Assembly: GCA_944391395.1 (NCBI GenBank)
Contig: CALXTI010000008.1
Coordinates: 1 to 51,002, forward strand
Origin: an uncultured Alphaproteobacteria bacterium
Lineage (GTDB): Bacteria > Pseudomonadota > Alphaproteobacteria > RF32 > CAG-239
DNA length: 51,002 nucleotides
Reading direction: 5' to 3'
The notes under the pieces were generated by a model. It did not search any database and was not told where the DNA came from. It worked only from the letters and a program-made list of their open reading frames with translations. Every line of letters starts with the position of its first letter. Position 1 is the stretch's first letter. Both the position numbers and the translations under genes were made by a program. This document shows positions 17,637 to 28,118 of this stretch, in pieces.

Positions 17637-20336
17637 ATGAGTGAAGATTCCGTAAACCTGACACCGGCCATGGCCGAATATATGAAAGTTAAAAACGCCC
17701 ATAAAGATTATTTGGTCTTTTATCGTATGGGGGATTTCTACGAGTTGTTTTTTGACGACGCCCTGACGGCCTCGAAAGCGTTGGATATTGCTCTGACCAA
17801 ACGCGGCAAAGCCGAAGGAAAAAATATTCCGATGTGCGGCGTGCCTTTTCACGCTTATGAAAATTATCTGGCACGGCTTATTCATCAAGGCTATAAAGTC
17901 GCCATATGCGAACAAATGGAAACGCCGGAAGACGCCAAAAAACGCGGGCGCAGCGCACTTGTTCGCCGCGAAGTGGTGCGTCTGGTTACTCCCGGAACCT
18001 TAACGGAAGACAACCTCTTGGACGCACGGCAAAACAATTATCTTTTGTGTTGCGCCCGACATAATGACAATTTCGGTTTTGCCTGGATGGACCTTTCCAC
18101 CGGAGATTTTTTCACTCAATACGTCGTATCCTCGCTTGAAACCATGGGGCAGGATTTTCAAAACATTTTATCCAAACTGCAACCGGTGGAAATCATCGTT
18201 GCCGACAACATGTTGCAAATTCCGGATTTGTTTAATCAGCTGAATTTGTGCCGCGACAAACTCACCGTGTTGCCGCAAGCGCGTTTTAACAGCTTGACTG
18301 CGCAGCAATATCTGGAAAAATTGTTTCATGTCAGAACCCTTGACGCTTTCGGCAATTTTACCAAAGCAGAGATCGCCGCCGCCGGAGTTATCCTCGACTA
18401 CGTCGAGAACACGCAAAAAGGTAAAAGGCCGCGCATTAAACAGCCGGTTAAAATAAATGATGCAAAATTTATGGAAATCGACAACGCTTCACGCGCCAAT
18501 TTGGAAATTGCAGAATCGGCCGGCGGGGACAAAAGTTCGTCTTTGTTGGGAACAATCGATCATACCGTTACCGGCGCCGGCGCGCGTCTGTTGCGCCAAA
18601 GGCTTAACGCCCCCTCCATGGATATTGCCGAAATCAATCAACGGCTTGATGCTGTCGAATTTTTTATAAGCGTGCCGGAAATCAGAAACGAATTGCGGGA
18701 ATATTTTAAGAGTTTTTCCGATTTGGAAAGATCCGTTTCCCGTTTGAGCCTCGGCCGCGGCGGACCAAAGGATTTGGCCGCCATCGGCTTGACGCTTTCT
18801 TTTGTGCCGAAAATCAGAAATTTGTTAAATTCTTACGGAAAATACAATAAAATCTTGGAAGAGCTTCCACCGGCGATTGAAAATATTTTAAATAAACCGG
18901 CAGATTTCAGCACGATTGTCAGCAATTTGGAACGCGCGCTCATAGATGAAGAAGATTTGCCCCTGCTCGCCCGCGACGGCGGTTTTGTCCGTGAAGGTTA
19001 TTATCCGGCATTAGACGAACTGCGCAATTTGCATAACAACAGCCGTGAGCTGATTGCCAAGCTTGAGCAAAAATATATTGAAGAAACAAATATTTCGAAT
19101 CTCAGAATCCGGTATAACAACGTTTTGGGATATTTTATTGAAATTCCGGCCAAACATTCGACCGCCATTTTGCAAAATCCCGTGTTCATTCATCGGCAAT
19201 CGGTTTTAAACGCCGCGCGTTTTGTTACTTTGGAACTGACGGATTTGGAAAAAGAAATCCGCAGCGCCAAAGAAAAAATCGTGGCAATGGAAGTGGGAAT
19301 ATATGAACGTTTGGTTGAGGATATTTTGTGCCTTTCCGATGATATCTCAACAACCGCCATGGCCATGGCTGAGCTTGACGTGGCTTCGGCTTTGGCCGAT
19401 TTGGCGGTTGAAAAAAAATATTGCCGACCGGTTTTGGAAGATTCCACGGTTTTCGAAATTAAAGACGGACGACATCCGGTTGTCGAGGCCGCCATTGAAA
19501 AAATGCACGAAGGAACTTTTGTCGGAAACGATTGTTCGCTCAACGGCGAAAACAACCGCATCTGGCTGCTTACCGGGCCGAACATGGCCGGTAAATCCAC
19601 TTTTTTGCGACAAAACGCCTTAATTGCCATCATGGCGCAAACCGGCTCTTATGTGCCGTGCGCCGCAGCGCGAATCGGCATTATCGACAAGGTTTTTTCA
19701 CGCGTCGGCGCTTCGGATGATTTGTCGCGCGGGCGTTCCACATTTATGGTGGAAATGGTTGAAACGGCCGCCATTCTCAATCAGGCAACGCCGCGTTCGT
19801 TTGTCATTTTGGATGAAATCGGGCGTGGAACGGCAACTTACGACGGCTTGTCCATCGCCTGGGCCGTGGTCGAACATTTGCACGAAATCAACCGCTGCCG
19901 CTCCTTATTTGCCACGCATTATCATGAACTGACGGTTTTAGCTTCCAAACTCAACGCCCTAACCTTGCATTGCATGAAAATCAAAGAATTTAAAGATGAA
20001 GTTATTTTTATGCATGAAGTGATTAACGGCACGGCTGACCGTTCGTATGGTATTCATGTCGCCAAACTCGCCGGTTTGCCAAAGTTGGTTTTAAAACGCG
20101 CCGAACAGGTTTTGCATTCTTTGGAAAACAACCCGAATAATCAGACGATTTCTTCCATTGAAAATGATTTGCCCCTGTTTGCCGCATTTAAAAAACAAGA
20201 ATCGGAAAAAGAAAAAATTTCGCCGCTGGAACAGGTGCTGAAAGATCTTAATCCCGATGATTACACTCCGCGCGCCGCTCTGGATAAGCTTTATGAATTA
20301 AAAAATTTGGCACAGGACACACTTAAAAACAAATAG
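17637..20336 (+). CDS. mutS: DNA mismatch repair protein MutS
   Basis: An 899-residue MutS of the usual length. The N-terminal mismatch-recognition domain holds the key YRMGDFYELFFDDA motif (Phe-X-Glu wedge, here FYE near residue 38) and GKNIPMCGVPFHA. Core and clamp domains follow. The ATPase has Walker A GPNMAGKST at 647-655, FSRVGASDDLSRGRSTFMVEM, Walker B FVILDEIGRGTATYDG and the switch FATHYHEL. It binds mismatches and insertion loops and recruits MutL for repair after replication. The C-terminal LEQVLKDLNPDDYTPRAALDKLYELK is the tetramerization/clamp-interaction tail. It stops 2 bp before the convergent ABC-F gene ends. No MutL or MutH is present in this window. Confidence 0.97.
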   Translation: MSEDSVNLTPAMAEYMKVKNAHKDYLVFYRMGDFYELFFDDALTASKALDIALTKRGKAEGKNIPMCGVPFHAYENYLARLIHQGYKVAICEQMETPEDAKKRGRSALVRREVVRLVTPGTLTEDNLLDARQNNYLLCCARHNDNFGFAWMDLSTGDFFTQYVVSSLETMGQDFQNILSKLQPVEIIVADNMLQIPDLFNQLNLCRDKLTVLPQARFNSLTAQQYLEKLFHVRTLDAFGNFTKAEIAAAGVILDYVENTQKGKRPRIKQPVKINDAKFMEIDNASRANLEIAESAGGDKSSSLLGTIDHTVTGAGARLLRQRLNAPSMDIAEINQRLDAVEFFISVPEIRNELREYFKSFSDLERSVSRLSLGRGGPKDLAAIGLTLSFVPKIRNLLNSYGKYNKILEELPPAIENILNKPADFSTIVSNLERALIDEEDLPLLARDGGFVREGYYPALDELRNLHNNSRELIAKLEQKYIEETNISNLRIRYNNVLGYFIEIPAKHSTAILQNPVFIHRQSVLNAARFVTLELTDLEKEIRSAKEKIVAMEVGIYERLVEDILCLSDDISTTAMAMAELDVASALADLAVEKKYCRPVLEDSTVFEIKDGRHPVVEAAIEKMHEGTFVGNDCSLNGENNRIWLLTGPNMAGKSTFLRQNALIAIMAQTGSYVPCAAARIGIIDKVFSRVGASDDLSRGRSTFMVEMVETAAILNQATPRSFVILDEIGRGTATYDGLSIAWAVVEHLHEINRCRSLFATHYHELTVLASKLNALTLHCMKIKEFKDEVIFMHEVINGTADRSYGIHVAKLAGLPKLVLKRAEQVLHSLENNPNNQTISSIENDLPLFAAFKKQESEKEKISPLEQVLKDLNPDDYTPRAALDKLYELKNLAQDTLKNK

Positions 20337-20338
20337 CG

Positions 20339-22153
20339 CTATTGTTGCAAAGCTTCCGCTTTTAAGCTGATCTCCAGCCATGTGTTTTCTTTTTCTTCCT
20401 TTTGGAGGCGGCAGGTTTGCAATTCTTCCGTCAAGGCATCAAATTCTGCCGGAGCGGCGGCATATAAATCCGTTTCGGTATACAGGCGCTGTTCAATTTC
20501 AGCAATGCGTTTTTCCAACCCGGCAATTTCATCGGGCAAGATTTGCAGCAAGCGTTGGTCTTTGTAAGAGAGTTTGGTCGCGCTCGCGGATTTGACAACA
20601 TTTACAGATGGAACCGTTGCCGATGTTTGTCCGCCGGATTGTTTTTTGGCCGGTGTGCTTTTAAGTTTTTCCAACAATTCGGAATAACTGCCGACATGTT
20701 CGGTAATCGTGCCGTCGCCTTTCATATACAAAAGCGAAGTGGCCACCTTGTCCATAAAATCACGGTCGTGGCTGACAATCAGAATCGTACCCGGATATTC
20801 ATCCAAAACCTCTTGCAGCAAATCCAAGGTATCCATATCCAAGTCATTGGTCGGCTCGTCCAACACCAGAAAGTTGGAAGGTTTGGCCAAAGCCACCGCC
20901 AACATCAGACGGTTTTTCTCGCCACCGGAAAGTGATGAAACCGGACATTGCGCCTGATCTGGCTTAAACAGAAAATCTTTCAGATAGGCCACGACATGAC
21001 GGTAATGACCACGAACCCAGATGTGATCGCCCTCATTGCAAAGTGTTTTCCACAAGGTTTTTTTAGGGTCCAGCGTCATGCGGTTTTGGTCAAAATAAGC
21101 TTCTTCCAGATTTTTACCGATGCGAACGAATCCTAAATCCGGCTCTAACTTTTTGGTTAACAACTTTATCAAGGTGGTTTTGCCGGCGCCGTTCGGACCG
21201 ACGATGCCCAGCCGGTTGCCTTTAATGACGCGGATGGAAAAGTCTTTGACCAACTCGCGGCCGCCATAAGCTTTATAAATGTGTTTGGCTTCAATCACCA
21301 GGCGTGAACGCAACTCTCCCGAATCTATCTCCAGATTAACCGAACCGACTTGTTTGATTTGTTCACGCCGTTCCTGACGCAGCTGCTGCAAACGCCGCAA
21401 TCTTCCCTGATTGCGTTTACGGCGGGCGGTAACGCCTTTATGCAGCCATTCGGTTTCTTCCTCAATTTTTTTATTTAAGTATTTTTGGGCAATGATTTCC
21501 TGCTCCAAGATTTGCTCCTGCCATTCGTCAAAATGAGCAAATCCTTTGTTGCTATAATGCAAAATGCCGCGGTCAAGCCACAAACTCCGACGAGACACAT
21601 GATTTAAAAACATCCGGTCGTGACTGATTACCACCACCGCTCCTCTGAATTTTTCAATTATTTCTTCAAGTTTTTCAATCGTGGCAATGTCTAAATGGTT
21701 GGTCGGTTCGTCCAAAAGCAGAATATCCGGCTCGCCGATAAGCGCCCGCGCCAGAGCTGCTTTTTTCAGCTCGCCGCCGGATGCGGCCGTTGGCGCTTGT
21801 TTATCCAAAATCGCCAACCGTTCGATTAATATATCCGCTTTATATTCCTGTTCACCGTCATTTTTATCCAAACCGGCCAGAATATAACGGCGCAAGGTGT
21901 CATAACCCGTAAAGTCCGGTTCTTGCGGCATGTACGAAATTTTGGTGCCGGGCTGGATAAAAATTTCCGCCGAATCGGGTTCGAGTTGCCCGCAAATCAC
22001 TTTCAGCAAAGTGGATTTTCCCGAACCATTACGACCGACCAGACAAATTTTGTCGCCGCGGCTGATGTTCAAATCAATCCCCGTAAACAACGGTGTCAGC
22101 CCAAAACTTAAACGGGCATTTTTTATCGTGTATATCGGCGTTTCTACCGGCAT
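20339..22153 (-). CDS. ABC-F ATPase, Uup-like
   Basis: 604 residues from MPVETPIY at 22153, chosen because GGAAGGA precedes it; a longer frame begins at 22186 without a ribosome site. Two ATPase domains in tandem and no TM segments define the ABC-F class. First domain: [36 protein letters not shown]. Second: [39 protein letters not shown] basic inter-domain linker (about 235-275, [22 protein letters not shown]) contacts the ribosome or nucleic acid in relatives. A C-terminal coiled coil (about 530-600) matches the Uup DNA-binding tail. E. coli Uup limits replication-transposition accidents and acts on ribosomes. Tail-to-tail with mutS, 2 bp apart. Confidence 0.88.
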   Translation of the reverse strand: MPVETPIYTIKNARLSFGLTPLFTGIDLNISRGDKICLVGRNGSGKSTLLKVICGQLEPDSAEIFIQPGTKISYMPQEPDFTGYDTLRRYILAGLDKNDGEQEYKADILIERLAILDKQAPTAASGGELKKAALARALIGEPDILLLDEPTNHLDIATIEKLEEIIEKFRGAVVVISHDRMFLNHVSRRSLWLDRGILHYSNKGFAHFDEWQEQILEQEIIAQKYLNKKIEEETEWLHKGVTARRKRNQGRLRRLQQLRQERREQIKQVGSVNLEIDSGELRSRLVIEAKHIYKAYGGRELVKDFSIRVIKGNRLGIVGPNGAGKTTLIKLLTKKLEPDLGFVRIGKNLEEAYFDQNRMTLDPKKTLWKTLCNEGDHIWVRGHYRHVVAYLKDFLFKPDQAQCPVSSLSGGEKNRLMLAVALAKPSNFLVLDEPTNDLDMDTLDLLQEVLDEYPGTILIVSHDRDFMDKVATSLLYMKGDGTITEHVGSYSELLEKLKSTPAKKQSGGQTSATVPSVNVVKSASATKLSYKDQRLLQILPDEIAGLEKRIAEIEQRLYTETDLYAAAPAEFDALTEELQTCRLQKEEKENTWLEISLKAEALQQ

Positions 22154-22220
22154 GTTTTTATCCTTCCTTTTTTCTTTGCTTAACATACCTTTTTTTTATT
22201 TTTTTACAACAATATTTGCC

Positions 22221-22249
22221 TTGAAAGTGCATTTTTTTTAGCTTAGTAT
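22221..22249 (+). promoter_or_regulatory. Promoter of the Sel1-repeat gene
   Basis: TTGAAA at 22221-22226, a 17-nt spacer and TAGTAT at 22244-22249. The -10 overlaps the upstream in-frame ATG at 22248, which supports the downstream start at 22281 for the Sel1 protein. Confidence 0.55.
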
Positions 22250-22280
22250 GTTTGGAAAGTCGTTTATAAGGAATTTTGTG

Positions 22281-23411
22281 ATGTATAAATTTGTCATTCC
22301 CGCATGTTTTGGCGTTTTGATTGCCCATGCTTCTTTTGCCCAAAGTTTTGATTTGGTTTCCGAAATAGGCACGAATTCGCCGGCGGAAGAAATTGAGATG
22401 CAAAAAAATGAAGAAAACGTTGCCGACGATCGGGGAATTTTCTCGTTTTTAAATTTTTCTTTTATAAAAAAAATTACCGAACCGGATGAAACGGAGAAAG
22501 CTTCCGCCGCTGCCGACAACACTGCGACCAAAGAAACGCCTTTGCAAAAACTTGTGCGTCTTGCCGGCGAAGGCAACGTCAGCGCCCAACTCTCGCTGGG
22601 CTATATGTATTTATACGGCACGGACGGCGTGCAATCCGATTATGCTCAAGCATTCAAATATTATGAAATGGCCGCCGCGCAAGATAACAAAATTGCTCTA
22701 AACAACCTGGGCAGCCTTTATTTTAACGGCGTCGGCACTGAACAGAATTATCTAAAAGCTGCACAGCTTTTCGCCCGCGCCGCCGAACTCGGAAGTGATG
22801 ATGCCGCGGTTAATTTGGCTTTTATTTATCTGAGCAGCAAGAACAATACGCAAAACCTGGATGATGCCGTCAAATTGTTTCAACAGGCCGCCGAGGCCGG
22901 CAACAATACGGCAAAATTTATGCTGGGTTACGCTTATTACAAAGGTTTCCGCGTGCCGCAAGACTATTATAAAGCCGTCAAACTAATCCGGGAAGTCGTC
23001 GCCGTTAATTTTGACGAAGCGCAATATATGTTGGCGATGATGTATGCATACGGGCAAGGAATCACGCAAAACTACGGCAACGCCGTAAAATATCTGCAAG
23101 CGGCGATAAACCAGGGCAATGTTGAGGCAATGATTACTCTTGCCAACATTTTGGTCGACGGCAGCATGTATCCCAGCGATTTGTTCCAAGCGCACGTCCT
23201 TTACAATATAGCATCGGTTTATGGTGCCAAAGGCGCGGCAGAACGCCGAGACATCGTTGCTAAAAAATTAAAAATAGACGAACTCCTGCAAGCACAAAGC
23301 CAAGCCGAAACATTTAAAGCGCAACCGTCCGAATTGACGTCTTACATCCGCCAGACTTTCGGCAACAATATACGGCGTTATATTGATGAAAACATGAAAC
23401 AAAAGAACTAA
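22281..23411 (+). CDS. Exported Sel1-repeat protein
   Basis: 376 residues. The start MYKFVIPA at 22281 is chosen because AAGGAA lies upstream and because it gives a clean signal peptide cut after ASFA at residue 19. An acidic linker (about 25-85) follows, then six Sel1-like tetratricopeptide repeats of 36 residues at about 90-330, with signatures such as AQLSLGYMYLYG, ALNNLGSLYFNGVG, AKFMLGYAYYKG and AQYMLAMMYAYGQG. Sel1 repeats are protein-docking modules found in periplasmic regulators (for example ExoR) and in host-interaction proteins. Nothing here names the partner. The YbhN-like gene begins 37 bp downstream on the same strand and may be cotranscribed. Confidence 0.85.
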   Translation: MYKFVIPACFGVLIAHASFAQSFDLVSEIGTNSPAEEIEMQKNEENVADDRGIFSFLNFSFIKKITEPDETEKASAAADNTATKETPLQKLVRLAGEGNVSAQLSLGYMYLYGTDGVQSDYAQAFKYYEMAAAQDNKIALNNLGSLYFNGVGTEQNYLKAAQLFARAAELGSDDAAVNLAFIYLSSKNNTQNLDDAVKLFQQAAEAGNNTAKFMLGYAYYKGFRVPQDYYKAVKLIREVVAVNFDEAQYMLAMMYAYGQGITQNYGNAVKYLQAAINQGNVEAMITLANILVDGSMYPSDLFQAHVLYNIASVYGAKGAAERRDIVAKKLKIDELLQAQSQAETFKAQPSELTSYIRQTFGNNIRRYIDENMKQKN

Positions 23412-23448
23412 ATTAAAGGTATATATTTCTAACCGACGGGGATAATAA

Positions 23449-24561
23449 GTGAATTTCAAAAAAAACAAGTCAGACATACAAAAAACAACCAGTGTCGCTT
23501 ATCGTACCAAGCGTCTGATTAAACGGCTTATTTCCTGGGCTGGCTTGTTTTTCTTTGCGTTGGCAACGCTGATGATTTATAAGCAACTTGCCAAATATGA
23601 CTGGGGAGATTTGCAGTCTGCCATTTTAAGTATTCCGCACAAAAATCTGGCTTATGCCTGCCTTGCTTCGTTCTTGGGTTATGTCGCCCTCTCCTCGTAT
23701 GATTTTTTGGCATTGAAATACATTAAACACAAATTGCCTTTCTGGCGTTGGATGTTTGCCGGTTTTATCGGTTTTTCAGTCAGCAACAATGCCGGACACG
23801 CCATCGTTTCGGGCGGCGCCATTCGTTATCGGTTGTATACCCGCTGGCGGTTGCACACCGACGAAATCGTGAAAATCATTACCTTCTCGGGGTTTACTTA
23901 TTTGGTCGCTTGTTTTTTTCTGATTATTGTCGGCTATGCCATCACGCCGAATCATGCTTTTGGCGAAGGCTCCCTTTCACATCTGACAACCGCAATCATT
24001 GCCCTTGTTTCATTGGCTGGTCTCAGTTTGTATCTCGGCGCCAGTTTGTTTTACAAAAAGAAAATTGACATCAAAGGCATTGCGTTCAAGATGCCGTCAT
24101 TTAAAATGGCTTGGGCGCAAATCATCATCGGCAGCATTGATATTTTGATGGCATCGCTTGTGCTTTATTGTACGCTTATCCACTTTATCGACATTCCGTT
24201 TGACGTGTTTATCGGCGCTTTTATCATCGCCCAAATTTTAGGTGTGTACAGCCAAGTTCCCGGAGGCTTGGGCGTGTTTGAGCTCGTGTTTTCAAACATT
24301 ATTCCGGGAGCCGAAAATCAGGCCATGCTTTTCGGCGCACTGATTGCCTACCGCATCATCTATTATCTTTTGCCGCTTATCGTATCCGGCATTGTATTGT
24401 TCTCTTATGAATGGTATTTGGGCTATCGGCAAAAGGAAATCAAACAACAGCGTCGTCTGGAACGCATTAAAGAATATCTGGCCGGAAAAACTAAAAATAT
24501 TTCGCAAAAAGCACATCATATGAAAGAAAAAGCGCAAGACGTCCTGCGGCACAATTCATAA
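23449..24561 (+). CDS. YbhN/UPF0104-type membrane protein (LPG-synthase TM domain family)
   Basis: A 370-residue integral membrane protein with about eight TM segments between residues 25 and 330. It holds the family motifs SNNAGHAIVSGGAIRYRLYTRW and QVPGGLGVFELVFSN, shared with the flippase half of lysylphosphatidylglycerol synthase (MprF) but without its soluble aminoacyltransferase half. Predicted start is GTG at 23449 after GGGGAT; no in-frame ATG fits. A charged cytosolic tail (330-370, rich in Lys/Gln) follows. Members of this family are suspected lipid translocases; the function of the stand-alone form is not settled. It follows the Sel1 gene closely. Confidence 0.8.
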   Translation: MNFKKNKSDIQKTTSVAYRTKRLIKRLISWAGLFFFALATLMIYKQLAKYDWGDLQSAILSIPHKNLAYACLASFLGYVALSSYDFLALKYIKHKLPFWRWMFAGFIGFSVSNNAGHAIVSGGAIRYRLYTRWRLHTDEIVKIITFSGFTYLVACFFLIIVGYAITPNHAFGEGSLSHLTTAIIALVSLAGLSLYLGASLFYKKKIDIKGIAFKMPSFKMAWAQIIIGSIDILMASLVLYCTLIHFIDIPFDVFIGAFIIAQILGVYSQVPGGLGVFELVFSNIIPGAENQAMLFGALIAYRIIYYLLPLIVSGIVLFSYEWYLGYRQKEIKQQRRLERIKEYLAGKTKNISQKAHHMKEKAQDVLRHNS

Positions 24562-24586
24562 ACTTTTTATATGGTACTTGCAAAAT

Positions 24587-24618
24587 TTAAAAGGCAGATG
24601 TCAAAATCTGCCTTTTAA
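24587..24618. terminator. Bidirectional terminator between the YbhN-like gene and mscL
   Basis: Stem AAAAGGCAGAT (24589-24599) with ATCTGCCTTTT (24606-24616) and a 6-nt loop. The A and T arms serve both converging genes. Confidence 0.85.
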
Positions 24619-24637
24619 ACATAAGTCAAAGAATATC

Positions 24638-25141
24638 TTACTTGCTCTTACGCGTTTTTTTGACTTCGGCAATCTCTGAAGTGCAATGCGGACAACGCGT
24701 GGCAGCCAACGGAATTTCCGTGCAGCAGAACGGGCAAGTTTTGGTCGCCGGTGCGGCAGCGGCCTCGGCTTTCTTTTCTTTGGCCAGCATTTTTTCCTGC
24801 AAAGTGTTTATCGCTTTTATCAAAATAAACACGGCAAAAGCGACAATCACAAAACTTATCAGCGCGTTTAAAAACATACCGACATTCATCGTTACCGCGC
24901 CGGCTTCCTGCGCCGCCTCCAACGAAACATACGGTCCGGGAACGGCACCGTCGTGCAAGACAAAATATAAATTGGCAAAATCAACTTTGCCCATCAGCAG
25001 ACCTATCGGCGGCATGATGATGTCTTTGACCAGCGAATCGACGATTTTACCGAAAGCGGCACCGATAATGATACCGACGGCCATGTCTATCACATTGCCG
25101 CGCATGGCAAATTTTTTGAATTCATTAATAAAGTTTTTCAC
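24638..25141 (-). CDS. mscL: MscL mechanosensitive channel with C-terminal zinc ribbon
   Basis: 167 residues from a GTG start; AAGGGGAATT is upstream. Residues 1-125 are a standard MscL: N-terminal helix [35 protein letters not shown] (TM1, pore lining), periplasmic loop, TM2 [23 protein letters not shown]. MscL opens under membrane tension to release solutes on osmotic downshock. The last 30 residues are an addition: CPFC and CPHC pairs separated by [10 protein letters not shown], a zinc-ribbon pattern, with a basic tail. Typical MscL proteins lack this and end in a charged helix near residue 136. It comes 12 bp after rbfA and could be read through from the nusA-infB operon. Confidence 0.93.
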   Translation of the reverse strand: MKNFINEFKKFAMRGNVIDMAVGIIIGAAFGKIVDSLVKDIIMPPIGLLMGKVDFANLYFVLHDGAVPGPYVSLEAAQEAGAVTMNVGMFLNALISFVIVAFAVFILIKAINTLQEKMLAKEKKAEAAAAPATKTCPFCCTEIPLAATRCPHCTSEIAEVKKTRKSK

Positions 25142-25153
25142 TGCTAATTCCCC

Positions 25154-25552
25154 TTAATTATTTTCTTCAGTTTCCGATTTTTTCAAGTCTTGTGCCACTT
25201 TCGGGTCGCGCAAAAGTTTTTCTATCTTGTCAACTTCAACAAACGTATCATCCGCCCTGAAGGTTAATTCCGGCGTGTAACGCAGTTGCAATTTGGCAGC
25301 AATCTGTTTTTTGAAAATCCAGGCATCTTCATTTAGTTTTTCCAAGGTCTGACCGAGATTTTTGCCGTTTAGAGTCATGATATAAGCCGTCGCATATTTC
25401 AAATCCGGCGAAACACGCACTTCGGTTATGGTGATAAAAACGTCCAAAAGCTCGGCACTATGCACCTCTCCGCGCTCCAAAGCCGTGGTCAAAACTCGTT
25501 TAATTTCCTGTCCGACGCGTAACTGACGCTGCGATACTTCCTTTTGTGCCAT
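25154..25552 (-). CDS. rbfA: Ribosome-binding factor A
   Basis: A 132-residue 30S maturation factor with the KH-type fold. Signatures: QRQLRVGQEIKRVLTTALERGEV at the start, VFITITEVRVSPDLKYATAYIMTL in the middle and LRYTPELTFRADDTFVEVDKIEKLL near the end. RbfA binds helix 28/44 regions of 16S rRNA precursors and is needed for cold growth. AAGGAAA precedes the ATG. It follows infB by 43 bp in the conserved order. Confidence 0.93.
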   Translation of the reverse strand: MAQKEVSQRQLRVGQEIKRVLTTALERGEVHSAELLDVFITITEVRVSPDLKYATAYIMTLNGKNLGQTLEKLNEDAWIFKKQIAAKLQLRYTPELTFRADDTFVEVDKIEKLLRDPKVAQDLKKSETEENN

Positions 25553-25595
25553 TTTAAATTTCCTTTTTGTTATTCCGACAACTCCGTCAACCGTT

Positions 25596-28097
25596 TTAAG
25601 CTAACTTCGCCGCAATGGTTTCAAGCTCATAACATTCAATAAAATCACCGACCTGAATGTCATTATAATTTTCAAAGCTCATGCCGCATTCATAACCTTC
25701 GCGGACTTCTTTGACATCTTCCTTGAAACGCTTGAGCTGCGCCAAGCTGCCGTCGTGAATCACCACATTGTCGCGCAGCAAGCGCACTTTGGCGCCACGT
25801 TTGACCAAACCTTCGGTTACCATGCAGCCGCCCACCTTGCCGACGCCTGTGATGTTAAAGACATTGCGGATTTCGGCATAACCCAAAAGTTTTTCTCTGA
25901 TTTCGGGTGAAAGCAGACCTTCCAGACCTTTTTTGACATCATCGGCAACATCATAAATGATGGAATAATAACGAATGTCAACCCCGTCTCGTCGCGCCAT
26001 GTCGCGCGCCTGCGGAATCGCACGGACGTTAAAGCCGATGATGAAAGCGTTGGAAGCCTTGGCAAGCGAAATATCGGATTCCGAAATCGGACCGACCGCC
26101 GAATGTAAAACTTGCACCGAAACCTCATCGGTGGAAAGCTTTTTAATCGTTCCTTCAATCGCCTCAATCGAGCCCTGAACGTCGGCTTTGATAATCACCG
26201 CCAAATGTTTGGATTCGCCGGATTTAATCTTATCAAGCATTTGTTCCATGGCCGATTTGGCGCTTTTAACCAATTTGGCGTCGCGTTCTTTGCGAATCCG
26301 GTAGTTGGTAACTTCTTTGGCCTGAGCTTCGTCTTTAACGACAATAAAGTTGTCGCCGGCAGACGGCGTTCCCTGCAGGCCTAAAACTTCAACCGGCGTC
26401 GCCGGCGCTGCCTCATGGACTTTTTTGCCCAATTCGTTAAACATGGCGCGGACATGACCCCATTCTTTGCCGGCAATGAAAACATCGCCGATACGCAATG
26501 TGCCGTTTTGCACCAAAACAGTCGCCACACTGCCGCGGCCTTTTTCCATTTTGGCTTCAATGACCGTGCCTTCCGCCTTGCGGTTCGGATTAGCTTTCAA
26601 ATCCAGAATTTCCGCCTGAAGCAGAATCGCTTCCACGAGCTTGTCAATATTAATGCGTTTTTTGGCGGAAACTTCGGCGCATAAGCACTCGCCGCCCATT
26701 TCTTCCACGGCGATGCCGTGTTGCAGAAGTTCGGTCTTGACCCGCATCGGATCCGCACCCGGCAAATCAATTTTGTTGATTGCCACCACAATCGGCACTT
26801 CGGCGGCTTGAGCGTGGCGAATCGCCTCCACCGTTTGCGGCATGATGCCGTCATTGGCTGCCACCACCAACACGACGATATCGGTTACTTTGGCACCGCG
26901 GGCGCGCATTTCCGAAAACGCTTCGTGTCCCGGAGTATCAATAAACGTTATTTTTTGGCCACCGGCAACTTCAATCTGATAGGCACCGATGTGCTGAGTG
27001 ATGCCGCCGGCCTCTTTGGCGGCAACATTAGTTTCACGCAAAGCATCCAACAACGATGTCTTGCCATGGTCAACGTGGCCCATCACCGTCACAACCGGCG
27101 GACGCGGCAACAAATCTTCCGCAGCATCGGCCGGGCCGGTCAAACCTTCCTCAACATCGCTGTCTGCCACACGTTTGCATTTGTGTCCCATTTCTTCAAC
27201 CACAATCTGCGCCGTATCGGCATCAATCGGCTGATTGATGGTCGCCATCACGCCCAAAGACATCAGTTTTTTAATGACTTCCGCACTTTTTTCCGCCATA
27301 CGATTGGCCAGTTCCTGCACGGTGATAACCTCGGGAATCACAACTTCCTTGATGATTTTTTCGGCCGGAGCCGTCGGTTGTGCCGCCGGTTTGGGTTGTT
27401 TCTTCTTAAAGCGGCGACGCGGCGCGCCAAAACCATAATCATCATCGTCTTCATCGCCGTTCATAAAACTGTTGACGTTAATCTTGTTATTGCGACGCGG
27501 CGATTCAAAACTGCGCTTTTGGATTTTTTTGCGCTCCTGCTCAAAAGTTTCTTCTTTGCTTAAATGATGCGCACCGGCCGAAGACGATTTTTTATCACGT
27601 CTGTAATCTTCGTCATCGTCGTCATCATAATCTTTTGATTTGCGCCCCTTGGGATAATATTTTTCTTCATTCTCGGCGGATTTTTCGGGTTTGGGTTGAT
27701 TTTGCGCTCTCTTTTCTTCTTCCTGACGGGCTTTTTCTTCCGCCTCCTGCCGACGGCGCTCATCTTCTTCCGCGCGGGCTTTTTCTTCCGCCGCCAAACG
27801 CGCGGCCTGTTCATCGCGCTGTTTTTGACGCAACACTTCTTTGGCCTCTTCTTCCTGACGGCGTTTGGCTTCATGCTCTTTGGCTTCGGCAATCAGACGC
27901 AATTTTTGCGCCGTCGCCTCGTCTATCTCCACTTTTGCCGCCGGCGTCGATACCGTCGAAGGCGCCACCCGCTTTTTACGGACTTCAACCTGCACCATCT
28001 TTTTCCCTTCGGAAGATGACGGCTTGCCGACATTTTTTAATGTCAAAGTTGATTTTCCGGATAATGTCAATTTGCCTTTTGCACTCTCGTCAGCCAT
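25596..28097 (-). CDS. infB: Translation initiation factor IF-2
   Basis: 833 residues. The N-terminal third is a long, highly charged Glu/Lys/Arg-rich region with an [20 protein letters not shown] coiled coil, and IF2-N subdomains including [24 protein letters not shown] (about 245-268). The GTPase has G1 [13 protein letters not shown]2 [11 protein letters not shown]3 DTPGHEAF, G4 NKID and G5 SAKK. Domains II to IV follow, with the C-terminal fMet-tRNA-binding part [24 protein letters not shown] at the end. IF-2 places initiator tRNA on the 30S subunit and promotes subunit joining. Gene order rimP-nusA-ylxR-infB-rbfA is the universal operon. Confidence 0.97.
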   Translation of the reverse strand: MADESAKGKLTLSGKSTLTLKNVGKPSSSEGKKMVQVEVRKKRVAPSTVSTPAAKVEIDEATAQKLRLIAEAKEHEAKRRQEEEAKEVLRQKQRDEQAARLAAEEKARAEEDERRRQEAEEKARQEEEKRAQNQPKPEKSAENEEKYYPKGRKSKDYDDDDDEDYRRDKKSSSAGAHHLSKEETFEQERKKIQKRSFESPRRNNKINVNSFMNGDEDDDDYGFGAPRRRFKKKQPKPAAQPTAPAEKIIKEVVIPEVITVQELANRMAEKSAEVIKKLMSLGVMATINQPIDADTAQIVVEEMGHKCKRVADSDVEEGLTGPADAAEDLLPRPPVVTVMGHVDHGKTSLLDALRETNVAAKEAGGITQHIGAYQIEVAGGQKITFIDTPGHEAFSEMRARGAKVTDIVVLVVAANDGIMPQTVEAIRHAQAAEVPIVVAINKIDLPGADPMRVKTELLQHGIAVEEMGGECLCAEVSAKKRINIDKLVEAILLQAEILDLKANPNRKAEGTVIEAKMEKGRGSVATVLVQNGTLRIGDVFIAGKEWGHVRAMFNELGKKVHEAAPATPVEVLGLQGTPSAGDNFIVVKDEAQAKEVTNYRIRKERDAKLVKSAKSAMEQMLDKIKSGESKHLAVIIKADVQGSIEAIEGTIKKLSTDEVSVQVLHSAVGPISESDISLAKASNAFIIGFNVRAIPQARDMARRDGVDIRYYSIIYDVADDVKKGLEGLLSPEIREKLLGYAEIRNVFNITGVGKVGGCMVTEGLVKRGAKVRLLRDNVVIHDGSLAQLKRFKEDVKEVREGYECGMSFENYNDIQVGDFIECYELETIAAKLA

Positions 28098-28118
28098 ATA
28101 TTTTCTTCTCCATTATGT

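Noticed and set aside
26718-27563. 281-residue plus-strand ORF inside infB
   Set aside because: It is antisense to the IF-2 GTPase region. Its His/Arg/Asn-rich composition is typical of a shadow frame.
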